DNA of 64,000 nucleotides from Anaerolineae bacterium (GTDB taxonomy: Bacteria > Chloroflexota > Anaerolineae > Aggregatilineales > J027), in contig JAJTXY010000005.1 of the NCBI GenBank assembly GCA_021463865.1, positions 62,001 to 126,000 on the forward strand, written 5' to 3'. The notes below the pieces were generated by a model that saw only the letters and a program-made list of their open reading frames with translations, searched no databases and was not told the DNA's origin. The translations under genes and the position numbers were made by a program. Numbering within the stretch: the stretch's first letter is position 1; every line of letters starts with the position of its first letter. Shown in pieces: positions 16,943-25,598 of this stretch.

Positions 16943-18097
16943 TTAGGCGAGTTCCCCCCTTGTCCGCTTGATGAGTTCCTCCACCAATTTAACATGCTGG
17001 CTTGCCATAATGGAATCTGGAGAGTATAGCACCATCGGTTCTGCCGCTTCGGTGGCTTCAAACGCCAAATCAGGATTTGAGGAAATCATGGCGGTAATCT
17101 CATGATCGAGAATTTGCTCGGCATCTTGCCAAGGGATTTGTGTGCTTGACGGGGCGCGTTGAATCACCACTACGCTAATGCTGGCAGGGTTAAGGCCTAT
17201 CTGTTTAAGTTCCTGCAAAATCCCACGTGCCATAATGAGGGCAATGCGACTGGGTTCAACCGTAACAATCACATGATCCACTTCACGTACCAAGCGGGCA
17301 CTCAGACGATTTAGCCCTGCTCCCAGATCAGCAATGACGTTTGTGGCGAGGTTGCGGAGATGGCCTAAAATTAACGCGGCTGCATCTTGGGACATATTGA
17401 TCTGGTTTTCCCGCGGACGGGAGGTCGAAAGCAACAACTGCATTCCAGATTTGTGCCCGACGAGTTCCGACTCAACTTTTTGGGGAGTAATTTCATTAGG
17501 CGGTAGGCTTAACAAATTGGCTAGCCCAGTAGATTTGACCTGACCCAAACCTAAGCCGATTGTGCCCTGCCCAAGTCGGAAATCGGTCACAATGGTTCTT
17601 TCGCGGGTTGCTAACAGTGCCCCAATATTTACGGCCAGTGTGCTAGTGCCAAGTCCGCCCTTTGTCCCAAGTAAGGCAATCACGGTGGTTTGTGCTTCAC
17701 CACCACCCGATTCTTTTTTGCGGGCGATGCTGCGAGCCAAAACTGCTTTCACCCGTGAGGCCAGTTCAGCGGGGTGGGTGGGTTTGGTCAAATAGTCGTC
17801 CGCACCCGCTTCAAAGCCCGCTACCTTATCATCAATCAATGTTTTTGCTGTAAACATGATGATGGGAATATCCCGGGTGCGGCTCTCACTACGAAGCTGC
17901 CGACAGACCTGATACCCATCCATATCTGGCATCATCACGTCCAGAATAATGAGGTCGGGTTGCTCGGCACTGGCTTTTTCGATGGCTCTAAGCCCCGAAT
18001 CAGCCGATATGACTTCATGCCCTTGACGTTGGAGCATCAAGGAAATCAACTTCAGACTATCTACATCATCATCAACGACTAGAATTGTGGTGCCCAT
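16943..18097 (-). CDS. Receiver domain fused to ParA/MinD-like ATPase (CpaE/TadZ-like)
   Basis: 384 residues. Residues 1-120 are a full response-regulator receiver (VVDDD, phospho-acceptor Asp53 in LDVMMPDMDG, Lys85). A short linker follows (RKKESGGGEAQ), then a deviant Walker A ATPase at 144-152 (GTKGGLGTS) with later motifs DFRLGQG and VIADLGAGLN. In the switch motif the usual catalytic Asp (DxD after the strand) seems kept as TDFRLG. This layout matches CpaE/TadZ proteins that place pilus machinery at the pole, but no tad/cpa gene is in the window. GAGAGG precedes the ATG. A TATAAT lies at 18145-18150 upstream. It could be the output partner of the kinase at 14828-16075. Confidence 0.9.
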   Translation of the reverse strand: MGTTILVVDDDVDSLKLISLMLQRQGHEVISADSGLRAIEKASAEQPDLIILDVMMPDMDGYQVCRQLRSESRTRDIPIIMFTAKTLIDDKVAGFEAGADDYLTKPTHPAELASRVKAVLARSIARKKESGGGEAQTTVIALLGTKGGLGTSTLAVNIGALLATRERTIVTDFRLGQGTIGLGLGQVKSTGLANLLSLPPNEITPQKVESELVGHKSGMQLLLSTSRPRENQINMSQDAAALILGHLRNLATNVIADLGAGLNRLSARLVREVDHVIVTVEPSRIALIMARGILQELKQIGLNPASISVVVIQRAPSSTQIPWQDAEQILDHEITAMISSNPDLAFEATEAAEPMVLYSPDSIMASQHVKLVEELIKRTRGELA

Positions 18098-18373
18098 AGA
18101 TGCGCCTCTCTGAAATGAGAGTTTGCTGAATTTTGCTCTTGTTAATTATATTCTTATTGTGGGCAGTGTAGCATGGTTACTAGGAACGTGCAACACATTT
18201 GGCTTGCAGTGGGAGCAGTCCGTGTGAATTGGGTTTGCTGACTTTAGTTATTTGCTCCATTGTCGAATGGCTGAGAATTTTGCAGAATTGCGAACGGGAC
18301 AACAACCTTGCGGGTAAATCCATAAATGAGGCTTGTACTTCCCATAGCCGAAAATCCATGAGAGGGGCTTATT

Positions 18374-19405
18374 TTGAAGATCGAATGTTTTACCACCGCA
18401 GCGGCATTTGACATTTTACATGCGGAATGGTCTGAATTGTTGACCCATGTTCATCACAACCGGATTTTTTTAACATGGGAATGGCAGTCTACATGGTGGA
18501 CGGCCTATCACCCCGGTGATTTGTGGGTACTGGCGATACGCAATGATGAAGATCAATTGGTCGGACTTGCTCCTTGGTTTATTGAACAGCGCGTCAAAAC
18601 AGGCCGGACAATCCGCAGTGTGGGTTGTGTGGATGTGACCGACTATCTCGAAGTGATTGTACACCAAGATTATGAATCAGCCGTCTTTGAAGCATTAGCG
18701 GCTTATGTAGATGAAAATCAATCATGTTATGACTTTATTGACTTATGTAATATCCCAGAAGGCTCACCTGTCTTGAAATACTTTCCCCCATTGCTTCAGG
18801 CACGTGGCCTTTCGGTAGAGATTAAACCCCAAGAAGTTTGCCCGGTCATCGAATTACCCTCTGAGTGGGATGCCTACCTCGAAAGTCTTGATAAGAAACA
18901 ACGCCATGAACTCCGCCGCAAACTCCGCCGCAGTGAGGAAAGTGCCGCCGATTGGTATAGTGTTGGGCCAGAACATGATTTGACGACTGAAACCAACATT
19001 TTCTTGCGCTTGATGGCGAGTGCCTCCCCGGAAAAGGCGGAATTTCTGGCAAATCCTAAGAATGTAACTTTCTTTAAGCGGTTGGTTCCGCTGTTGACGG
19101 AACGGGGGTGGCTGCAAATTGCCTTCCTGACGGTTGAGGGTCGCCACGCTGCTGCCTACATGAATTTCCTCTATAACAACGAGGTGCAAATCTACAATTC
19201 TGGCCTAGATGTTGAAGCCGCCAATGGTATAAGTGCGGGGATTGTGTTGTTGGGGCGGCTCATTCAATATGCCATTGAACACAACTATCAACGTTTTGAT
19301 TTCCTGCGTGGCAACGAGGAATACAAATATCGCATGGGGGCGGTGGATACCCATGTCTTTATGCTCATGGCATCCTATGCCGTAGTACCCGCTACTTCTA
19401 ATTAG
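18374..19405 (+). CDS. CelD/BcsL-type GNAT acyltransferase
   Basis: 343 residues with a TTG start (18374) preceded by GAGAGGGG. Two GNAT halves are visible, as in the CelD/BcsL and FemAB-like family: an N-terminal part with FLTWEWQSTWWTAY and GLAPWFIEQR, and a C-terminal part with KKQRHELRRKLRRSEE, AFLTVEGRHAAAYMNFLYNNEVQIYNSGLD and RFDFLRGNEEYKYRMG. Such proteins transfer acyl or aminoacyl groups, often during exopolysaccharide or cell-surface glycan synthesis. It lies 16 bases before a GT4 glycosyltransferase on the same strand, which agrees with a glycan-modifying role. Substrate not known. Confidence 0.88.
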   Translation: MKIECFTTAAAFDILHAEWSELLTHVHHNRIFLTWEWQSTWWTAYHPGDLWVLAIRNDEDQLVGLAPWFIEQRVKTGRTIRSVGCVDVTDYLEVIVHQDYESAVFEALAAYVDENQSCYDFIDLCNIPEGSPVLKYFPPLLQARGLSVEIKPQEVCPVIELPSEWDAYLESLDKKQRHELRRKLRRSEESAADWYSVGPEHDLTTETNIFLRLMASASPEKAEFLANPKNVTFFKRLVPLLTERGWLQIAFLTVEGRHAAAYMNFLYNNEVQIYNSGLDVEAANGISAGIVLLGRLIQYAIEHNYQRFDFLRGNEEYKYRMGAVDTHVFMLMASYAVVPATSN

Positions 19406-19421
19406 TTGTTGAGGCTCAGTC

Positions 19422-20762
19422 GTGAACGATCTTTTGATTCCATTAACCACATGTAGCTACCTCCCACGTCGCGTTGCCATGTTAAGCATCCATACCTCAC
19501 CGATGGCTTCGTTGGGAGGCAAAAAAACGGGCGGCATGAATGTCTATGTCCGCGAAATCGCCTGTGCGATGGGACGGCGGGGTATCAAAGTAGATGTTTT
19601 TACCCGCGAAAACGCGCCCGAAACCATTGGGGCGATGGTGCCGATGGGTGACAATGCACGGCTGATTTATCTGCCTGCTGGCCCAACCGAGGTACTTGAT
19701 CCCGATGCCGTCTATCCCTATCTCTCCGATTTTCGGGATGCCTTGCTTGATTTTGCACGTGCTAATGGCCTCCACTATGACTTGATCTACAGCCACTATT
19801 GGTTGAGTGGAGTTGTGGCATATGAATTGAAACAGATTTGGAAAGTGCCCTTTATCCAAATGTTCCATACACTGGGCCATATGAAAACACGCATTGATAC
19901 ACCACGTCAGCCCTCCGCACGCACAACCCAAGTGTCTTTGCAAGCCAATCGGCGGGTCATGATGGAGACAGAGATTATCAATCGGGCGGATCGGCTGATT
20001 GCCGCCACCCCCGCTGAACGGATGCAAATGCTGTGGCTCTATCGGGCCAATCGCCGCCGCATCGAAACCGTGTCACCGGGGGTGGATTTAGTCCGTTTTC
20101 ATCCTTTGGATAAGGAATTGGCCCGTCAAAAAATCGGCCTCCATCCGAATGAAAAAATGCTGCTGTTTGTTGGCCGTATCGAGCCGCTCAAAGGGGTGGA
20201 TACCATTTGTGAGGCATTGGCGCATCTAAAATCGAACGCCCCAGACACATTGCAAGGCGTCAAAATGGTGATTATCGGCGGCGACCCAATGGATATGACC
20301 CATCAAGAAATGCAGCGTGTTCGCACTAAATGTTGTGACTTGGGGCTTGAGGAGACAATGGTTTTTGTTGGGGCCAAAGATCAGGATGCCTTGCCCTATT
20401 ATTACAATGCTGCCGAAGCCCTGATTATGCCCTCGGATTATGAAAGTTTTGGCATGGTCGCATTGGAGGCCATGGCCTGTGGTACACCTGTGATCGCTTC
20501 ACAGGTCGGAGGACTGGCATTTTTGGTGCGCGATGGCGAGACAGGGTATCTGGTGCCGGTGCGCGAACCTGCTGCCTTAGCCGAGGCGATCTGCAAAATA
20601 GTGACCAGTCCTGAGCATCGCACCAAAATGAGCGAGGCCGCTGCCGAGGTTGCCGAGCAATATAGTTGGGGGCGGATTGTAGATCAACTGTTGGTGGTAT
20701 TTTCCGAACTTTTGGAACAAATGCGGCCTATTCCCTGTACGACTTGTGTCTGTGGGCAATAG
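19422..20762 (+). CDS. GT4 glycosyltransferase, MshA/sucrose-synthase-like
   Basis: 446 residues with a GTG start at 19422 behind GAGG. GT-B fold retaining glycosyltransferase. The donor/acceptor N-terminal domain has ISTSPMASLGGKKTGGMNVYVRE-like sequence (GGMNVY is the hallmark loop). The C-terminal domain has LFVGRIEPLKGVDT and the EX7E motif in PSDYESFGMVALEAMACGTPVIAS. The N-terminal motif is like that of MshA and actinobacterial/Chloroflexota sugar transferases that use UDP- or GDP-sugars. It acts in the cytoplasm, perhaps making a glycolipid or small glycoside. It is coupled to the CelD-type gene; the convergent gene at 20771-21103 ends 8 bases after its stop. Confidence 0.92.
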   Translation: MNDLLIPLTTCSYLPRRVAMLSIHTSPMASLGGKKTGGMNVYVREIACAMGRRGIKVDVFTRENAPETIGAMVPMGDNARLIYLPAGPTEVLDPDAVYPYLSDFRDALLDFARANGLHYDLIYSHYWLSGVVAYELKQIWKVPFIQMFHTLGHMKTRIDTPRQPSARTTQVSLQANRRVMMETEIINRADRLIAATPAERMQMLWLYRANRRRIETVSPGVDLVRFHPLDKELARQKIGLHPNEKMLLFVGRIEPLKGVDTICEALAHLKSNAPDTLQGVKMVIIGGDPMDMTHQEMQRVRTKCCDLGLEETMVFVGAKDQDALPYYYNAAEALIMPSDYESFGMVALEAMACGTPVIASQVGGLAFLVRDGETGYLVPVREPAALAEAICKIVTSPEHRTKMSEAAAEVAEQYSWGRIVDQLLVVFSELLEQMRPIPCTTCVCGQ

Positions 20763-20770
20763 GCCCTTCA

Positions 20771-21103
20771 CTATCCACCGTAGGCTTGTACCGAGTTGAT
20801 GCTTGACGCTTTGATATACGGCTCTTTGCTTTGAATCTCAAGCGCCTTTTCTTCGTCAATAAGTTCTTGGCCCTTGTGATACAGCACATCCGTTACCACA
20901 TCATACGCATAACGGCGGTTGACCCAGCCATACTGTGGGTGATGGAATACGATGTTGAAATAGAGAGTGTCAATATTCAACGCAGGTTCTTCTGTCACCA
21001 ACCAAACCGGGGCATACTGCACAAAATGCTCATGTGACTTTTTGTCACGGCCCTCTTTCATTGCTTTGATGCGCTGTTTGTCTATCGTGGACTCTTTTGC
21101 CAT
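20771..21103 (-). CDS. Unknown 110-residue protein
   Basis: Soluble, charged N-terminus (MAKESTIDKQRIKAMKEGRDKKS), then a beta-rich section (APVWLVTEEPALNIDTLYFNIVFHHPQYGWVNRRYAYDVVTDVLYHKG). Not recognised. It is convergent with the glycosyltransferase (8 bases between the stops, no terminator visible) and divergent from the 21262 gene, so it sits alone. GGGGATAT lies before the ATG. A real gene is likely because the frame fills the space and the composition is protein-like; a regulatory or binding role cannot be told. Confidence 0.65.
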   Translation of the reverse strand: MAKESTIDKQRIKAMKEGRDKKSHEHFVQYAPVWLVTEEPALNIDTLYFNIVFHHPQYGWVNRRYAYDVVTDVLYHKGQELIDEEKALEIQSKEPYIKASSINSVQAYGG

Positions 21104-21261
21104 AGTTTTATATCCCCGAATTTGCTGGATGCAATTTCGTCAAAAATTCGCAGTTCCTTGTGAAAAAACGCAATCACTTTTAGACTCAATAAAATATTGT
21201 AATCGGTGAGACGCAGTTAGCAAACTGCAAATTTTGCCTTTTAGCGAGATTTGCCAATCAT

Positions 21262-23196
21262 ATGCCAAAACGTTCTGGGATGGACTCACTCAATTTAGGT
21301 CATTTCAGGCCCATTTATTTATGGGGTGGGCCGGGTACGCGGCGCATGTTGCGTATCAAATTTATGAACGCACCTGTAGACGACAAAATCTACGATCTCG
21401 CTCACTCGATTGAGGGGGCGGAGATGGTGGCGCAAATGGGCTTCAATTGGGCTTTCCTTGCCTTCAATTGGGGTTTCCCGCCGGAGATTGAAGAACAAGA
21501 CTGGGAATCGTTTCGCTCGGCGGTGATCCATTATCACAAAGCCGGGGTGAAAATCTTTGGTTATATCCAATCGTCCAATTGTGTCTATCAAGGCAGCTAT
21601 TTAGAAAAAGATTGGTATGCCCTTGATCCCTATGGTCGCAAAATCCCCTATTTTCGCGGACGCTATTACACCTCCCTCTCCAATGCCACATGGTTAGCCG
21701 AAGTGCGCGAGCGGGTACGGAAAATTATCGAAGCGGAGGCGGACGGTATCTTTTTTGATAACGCATGGGTTGGCGGCACGGGTGTAGATGTGGCCGAAAT
21801 GCCGCTTGGCCCGATTGGGGCCTATGACGAACACAGCCGTCGGGCCTATTCCAATGCGTTTAACGGTGCGGAGATCCCGCTGGTCTTGGATACCCGCGAT
21901 GCAGCAACCCGCCAATATTTGCGCTGGCGTGCCGATATTGCAGTGGCGGCTGTGCGTGATTGGTCACAGACTGCCCGTGATCTCAACCCTTCCGTCGTTA
22001 TCACTGCCAACAACTATGATGTGATTGCCAGCAACAGCTATGTGGCGATGGGTGTGGATATTGAAAACATGGCCTCGGTGCAAGATGTCATGGTCGTGCC
22101 GGATTTTGCGCTACCGCGCCTCCAAGAAGATAACTCGGTGGTGGCAAACGCCATTACCATCGGTGCGGTGCAATCGCGCGTCGGCAATAAAACCGTCGCC
22201 ACCCTGCCACAGCGTGATGGGGTAGGGGTCGAGCGCATGGCAACCGCCAAGCAGTTAAGCCGCGCAATGGCTGAGTCGGCTGCCCTCAATGCACCGATGG
22301 TGGTCAACGGCACGGGCTATCTGCATCGAAATGAATTCACTTCGCTTCTGCACAGTCGCTATGAACCTCAGCGCCGAGTGATTGGGGCGATGAATCATTG
22401 GTTAGAGGAGCATCATGCTTGGTTAAGTGAGCGTGTGCCGATTAGCCCCCTTGCTATTTATCACCCCTATGAGGCGGTGCGTTGGGATTGGATAAAAATC
22501 GCGCCTATCTTTTTTGCCGCATGTGAGGCACTTATTCAAAATGGCTATCCCCTGCGTATCGTCAGTGACGATGATGACTGGTCAGGTGTCAAGATTTTGC
22601 TCGTTCCCCCCGGTCAGGTAGATGGCCTCGACCAGCGTCTAGCCCAACTTGTTGAGCAGGGTGGACGGGTGATTGCGTTGGGTCAATCGCGTCCAGCCGC
22701 CACTAAAACGATTTGGGAAGGCTGGCGACCCCTGCGCCATCGCATTCCGCACATCCGCCAATTACGGATTCGTGTCAATCAGGGCGCGATGATTTGTTGG
22801 CGGGCTTATCATCGACATCGGCTTTCGCGCTGGTTGGCAGTCCGATTAAAATTACAGGAGGCAATGAATCATTCACCTTTATATATCGTGCCGCCGCCAG
22901 CCCTGCAATCGGCTTTATTGGATGCGATTGGTCGGGATTTCTACCCGCGTTTGGAAAGCGACGGCCCTATCTTGCTGACCCTATGGGAAGAAAAAGACGG
23001 GACGCACCAGTTACATCTGGTGAATTATCAAGATACGCCGCAGCGAGTCACGGTTCATCTGGATGAATTAACGGGGACGTGGGTTTATACACCCGGCGTC
23101 AGTGAACCCCCCAACAAAGTCGTTGGCTCATCTATCATGTTGGGGGTGGATGTTGCGAAGGTGCTGCGTGCGCCGCATGAAGAAATCGAACAATAG
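21262..23196 (+). CDS. Glycosidase-like TIM-barrel protein with a C-terminal GATase-like part
   Basis: 644 residues, no signal peptide. The first 400 residues look like a glycosyl-hydrolase TIM barrel: GFNWAFLAFNWGFPPE, then GVKIFGYIQSSN, and EADGIFFDNAWVGG, where the strand end FFDN is placed like the acidic end of 'hypothetical glycosyl hydrolase' (GHL-type) barrels. Residues 440-560 (YPLRIVSDDDDWSGVKILLVPP, RLAQLVEQGGRVIALG) resemble the trimerisation/GATase-like domain of GH42-type proteins. The final part is beta-rich (LHLVNYQDTPQRVTVHLDELTG). Catalytic residues cannot be assigned. The ATG at 21262 lacks a strong ribosome site; M7 at 21280 is an alternative. It is 12 bases before the next gene, so co-transcribed. 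Intracellular action on a glycoside is inferred. Confidence 0.7.
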   Translation: MPKRSGMDSLNLGHFRPIYLWGGPGTRRMLRIKFMNAPVDDKIYDLAHSIEGAEMVAQMGFNWAFLAFNWGFPPEIEEQDWESFRSAVIHYHKAGVKIFGYIQSSNCVYQGSYLEKDWYALDPYGRKIPYFRGRYYTSLSNATWLAEVRERVRKIIEAEADGIFFDNAWVGGTGVDVAEMPLGPIGAYDEHSRRAYSNAFNGAEIPLVLDTRDAATRQYLRWRADIAVAAVRDWSQTARDLNPSVVITANNYDVIASNSYVAMGVDIENMASVQDVMVVPDFALPRLQEDNSVVANAITIGAVQSRVGNKTVATLPQRDGVGVERMATAKQLSRAMAESAALNAPMVVNGTGYLHRNEFTSLLHSRYEPQRRVIGAMNHWLEEHHAWLSERVPISPLAIYHPYEAVRWDWIKIAPIFFAACEALIQNGYPLRIVSDDDDWSGVKILLVPPGQVDGLDQRLAQLVEQGGRVIALGQSRPAATKTIWEGWRPLRHRIPHIRQLRIRVNQGAMICWRAYHRHRLSRWLAVRLKLQEAMNHSPLYIVPPPALQSALLDAIGRDFYPRLESDGPILLTLWEEKDGTHQLHLVNYQDTPQRVTVHLDELTGTWVYTPGVSEPPNKVVGSSIMLGVDVAKVLRAPHEEIEQ

Positions 23197-23208
23197 CAGG
23201 AATAATTT

Positions 23209-25593
23209 GTGGATTCAGGAACCGATTTAGAAAATGCCCAGCGCTTGACGATGCGTAAACTCATGAGCGTGCTCAACACGACTGAGGAATTTACCCATCT
23301 CAATCTGCGTGATGTCACCGAACTGGCCGAGGAAGTCTCGCGTATTTTGCCAGCCGGTAACGTGGTGACAATGGTCTGGTCACAGCTTGCCAATATCAAG
23401 GGCCGCCGTGTTAATGAAAACGAGACACGGAAGATGTTGGCCCTGCTTAATCAAGGCATGGCGACATTTTTGGATCGTGCCGCCTACTTAACTTTCTACA
23501 CCACGCCAGCAATTTTAATCAGCGGCTATTCCAAAATGCTCCAAGCGGTAGGGCGCGACCCCAGCGAAGCATTTCCGAATGGCACATGGCAGTTTTATTT
23601 AGAATTTGGTCTGCGCGAAGATACGGGCCGTCATGCCTGTGAAACGATTGGCTTTCAGCAGGCAGCCCGCCAAGAGCAATTTCCCCCCAATGAGGCTGAC
23701 AATTTAGCTGCATGGATTCTCGCCACGTCTGATTTGATGCTATTATATGACGACCTGCTGCTGCAAGAATGGCATGAGCGTAACCATTTGCATCGGCTTG
23801 ATGAAAAAATCGGCGCGGGCAGCAATCTCATTTCGGAATGGGTCAAGCGCCGGCCCTATGGTGTTCCGTCCCCGCTATCTCAAGATTATGTAACCTACCG
23901 TCAAGCCCAGTTTCGCATCTTTGTACAGGAATCCTTAGAGCGTAAACTCAAGGGCGGGCAGATTGACAAAATTATTCAGGCATGGGAAAAAGACGAAACC
24001 ATGCAGGTTGGGCGGCGCAGAGCCTATCAAGAGCAAATGTCGCTTTTGGCAATGCTCGACCCCGGTGAATTTAATGACACCCGTACCCCCATTTCCCTCG
24101 AATCGGCCCAAGTCGCGGTGCAGTATCATGGCGATTATTACCTGATTCCTGTGCAGCATCATGGGCACCGCCTCGATGTGGAGACCATTCGCGCTTTTGC
24201 CCAATCTATTCTCAATGCCAAAACAGGCCGTGACAAAGCCACCCTTGACCAATACCTTGTCGTCATTCCCCGTCAGCATCAGCGCGGGGTACGTAATCGT
24301 CTGCCCCGTGATATTGCCGATCAACTGGAACGTCTGCGGTATGCCCCGATTCTGATTAATTGGGATGAAGCCGATTCGACCCAAGTTCTCTCTGAAATTC
24401 GACGAGGGCGGCGGGGTATTGGCGATCATGCCCTCACCATTTTCCGCACCAACAAGAGCATGGTCTTTGACCAATCCCACATATTCTTTGACGCTATTTG
24501 GGGCATGGCGGTAGCCGAAATTCTGACGAATCAGGCTGTTACCACCCGCCGCAAGATGAACCATTTACCAGCGATTGAAAAGCCGAGTTTGCGTCCAGCG
24601 CAAGTCGAAATGGTTGCACCTTCTGCGATTATGGCTCCGCTTCGTAAAGAGGCTGTTGAACCGTTTGAGATGAACGCGGAAGTCACTCTACCGCTGGTGC
24701 GCGAAATGAATGAACTACGCCGTCTGCTGCTCAAGCGCAATCAGGAACTCAAGCTGACCATTAATGATTTCTTGATACTCTACCGTGCCCTCTATAACCA
24801 ATATTACGAACCCAGTCAAAATCTGCGGCAGGCGCTTGAAACATTGGAAATGGGCAGTGCCAATCAGCGTAAGGCCGTCGCGGGGATGTGGGATGCCCTG
24901 CGTGAACTTAATTTGGATGTCCCGGCCTTTCTCATCCCGATTGATGCCAGTGTGCATAATCCGCAAGACCGCATTTTTCCGGTCACTTTCCGCCCCTTGC
25001 CTCCTTGGACGGACATTGGCCCTCAACATGAAAAAACCTATGCGTGGATGTTGCAGGTCAATGACCCGAATAATGGCAACAAGAAGGGTGCTGCCAAAGA
25101 ATTTAACGAGGCCCGCACCTATTATCTTGAAATGCTCAAGATGTTTTCGGCGCTGATAGCTCGCTACAAAGAGGTGGCTTTGATGGGGGAGAGCTTTAGC
25201 ACCGTCACGCTCAAAATTTTGGCAAGCGTCCCCAAGAAATTACAGCCGATGCTCCGCAGCATCCCAGATCGCATTGATATTTTGAACGATATGTTGAAAG
25301 GGACGGAGGTCTTTAGCAATGTAGGGCAGGTCTCCTCAACTTCGTCTTTGACTCGGTTTATGACCGCCAAAGATGATAACGAGAAGAAAGTGCTATGTTG
25401 GGGAATCATGACCCGCGCCGATGGCACCATGGTCATCTCCCTGCGGGATTTCCGTCCTCAAGTTGAAGCGCTGCATCGTGCCGGGGCAGGGGATGTGGCC
25501 CGCCTTGTTACCCAAGATTTTCTAAATGGCTATGCCGATGGGCTGCGCCGCTATATTTTTGAACTGATCGAAATCGTCCGCGTTAGAAGGTAA
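23209..25593 (+). CDS. Large unknown protein, possibly a CoA-dependent acyltransferase relative
   Basis: 794 residues, soluble, GTG start with AGGA eight bases upstream. No family is certain. Helical N-terminal 250 residues are followed by a segment (SAQVAVQYHGDYYLIPV ... RQHQRGVRNRLPRDIADQLERLRYAPILINWDEAD ... KSMVFDQSHIFFDAIWGMAVAE). Its order recalls choline/carnitine-type acyltransferases, and SHIFFDA gives the HxxxD motif of that superfamily (His424, Asp428). The C-terminal third has MNELRRLLLKRNQELKLTINDF, which is helical. It is placed between the glycosidase-like gene and purB with gaps of 12 and 5 bases, so it is part of a plus-strand operon. The acyltransferase idea is a hypothesis from motif order. 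Confidence 0.6.
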   Translation: MDSGTDLENAQRLTMRKLMSVLNTTEEFTHLNLRDVTELAEEVSRILPAGNVVTMVWSQLANIKGRRVNENETRKMLALLNQGMATFLDRAAYLTFYTTPAILISGYSKMLQAVGRDPSEAFPNGTWQFYLEFGLREDTGRHACETIGFQQAARQEQFPPNEADNLAAWILATSDLMLLYDDLLLQEWHERNHLHRLDEKIGAGSNLISEWVKRRPYGVPSPLSQDYVTYRQAQFRIFVQESLERKLKGGQIDKIIQAWEKDETMQVGRRRAYQEQMSLLAMLDPGEFNDTRTPISLESAQVAVQYHGDYYLIPVQHHGHRLDVETIRAFAQSILNAKTGRDKATLDQYLVVIPRQHQRGVRNRLPRDIADQLERLRYAPILINWDEADSTQVLSEIRRGRRGIGDHALTIFRTNKSMVFDQSHIFFDAIWGMAVAEILTNQAVTTRRKMNHLPAIEKPSLRPAQVEMVAPSAIMAPLRKEAVEPFEMNAEVTLPLVREMNELRRLLLKRNQELKLTINDFLILYRALYNQYYEPSQNLRQALETLEMGSANQRKAVAGMWDALRELNLDVPAFLIPIDASVHNPQDRIFPVTFRPLPPWTDIGPQHEKTYAWMLQVNDPNNGNKKGAAKEFNEARTYYLEMLKMFSALIARYKEVALMGESFSTVTLKILASVPKKLQPMLRSIPDRIDILNDMLKGTEVFSNVGQVSSTSSLTRFMTAKDDNEKKVLCWGIMTRADGTMVISLRDFRPQVEALHRAGAGDVARLVTQDFLNGYADGLRRYIFELIEIVRVRR

Positions 25594-25598
25594 TACTC

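Noticed and set aside
18199-18411. 70-codon plus-strand frame before the CelD-type gene
   Set aside because: It overlaps the CelD-type start, has no ribosome site and no protein-like pattern.
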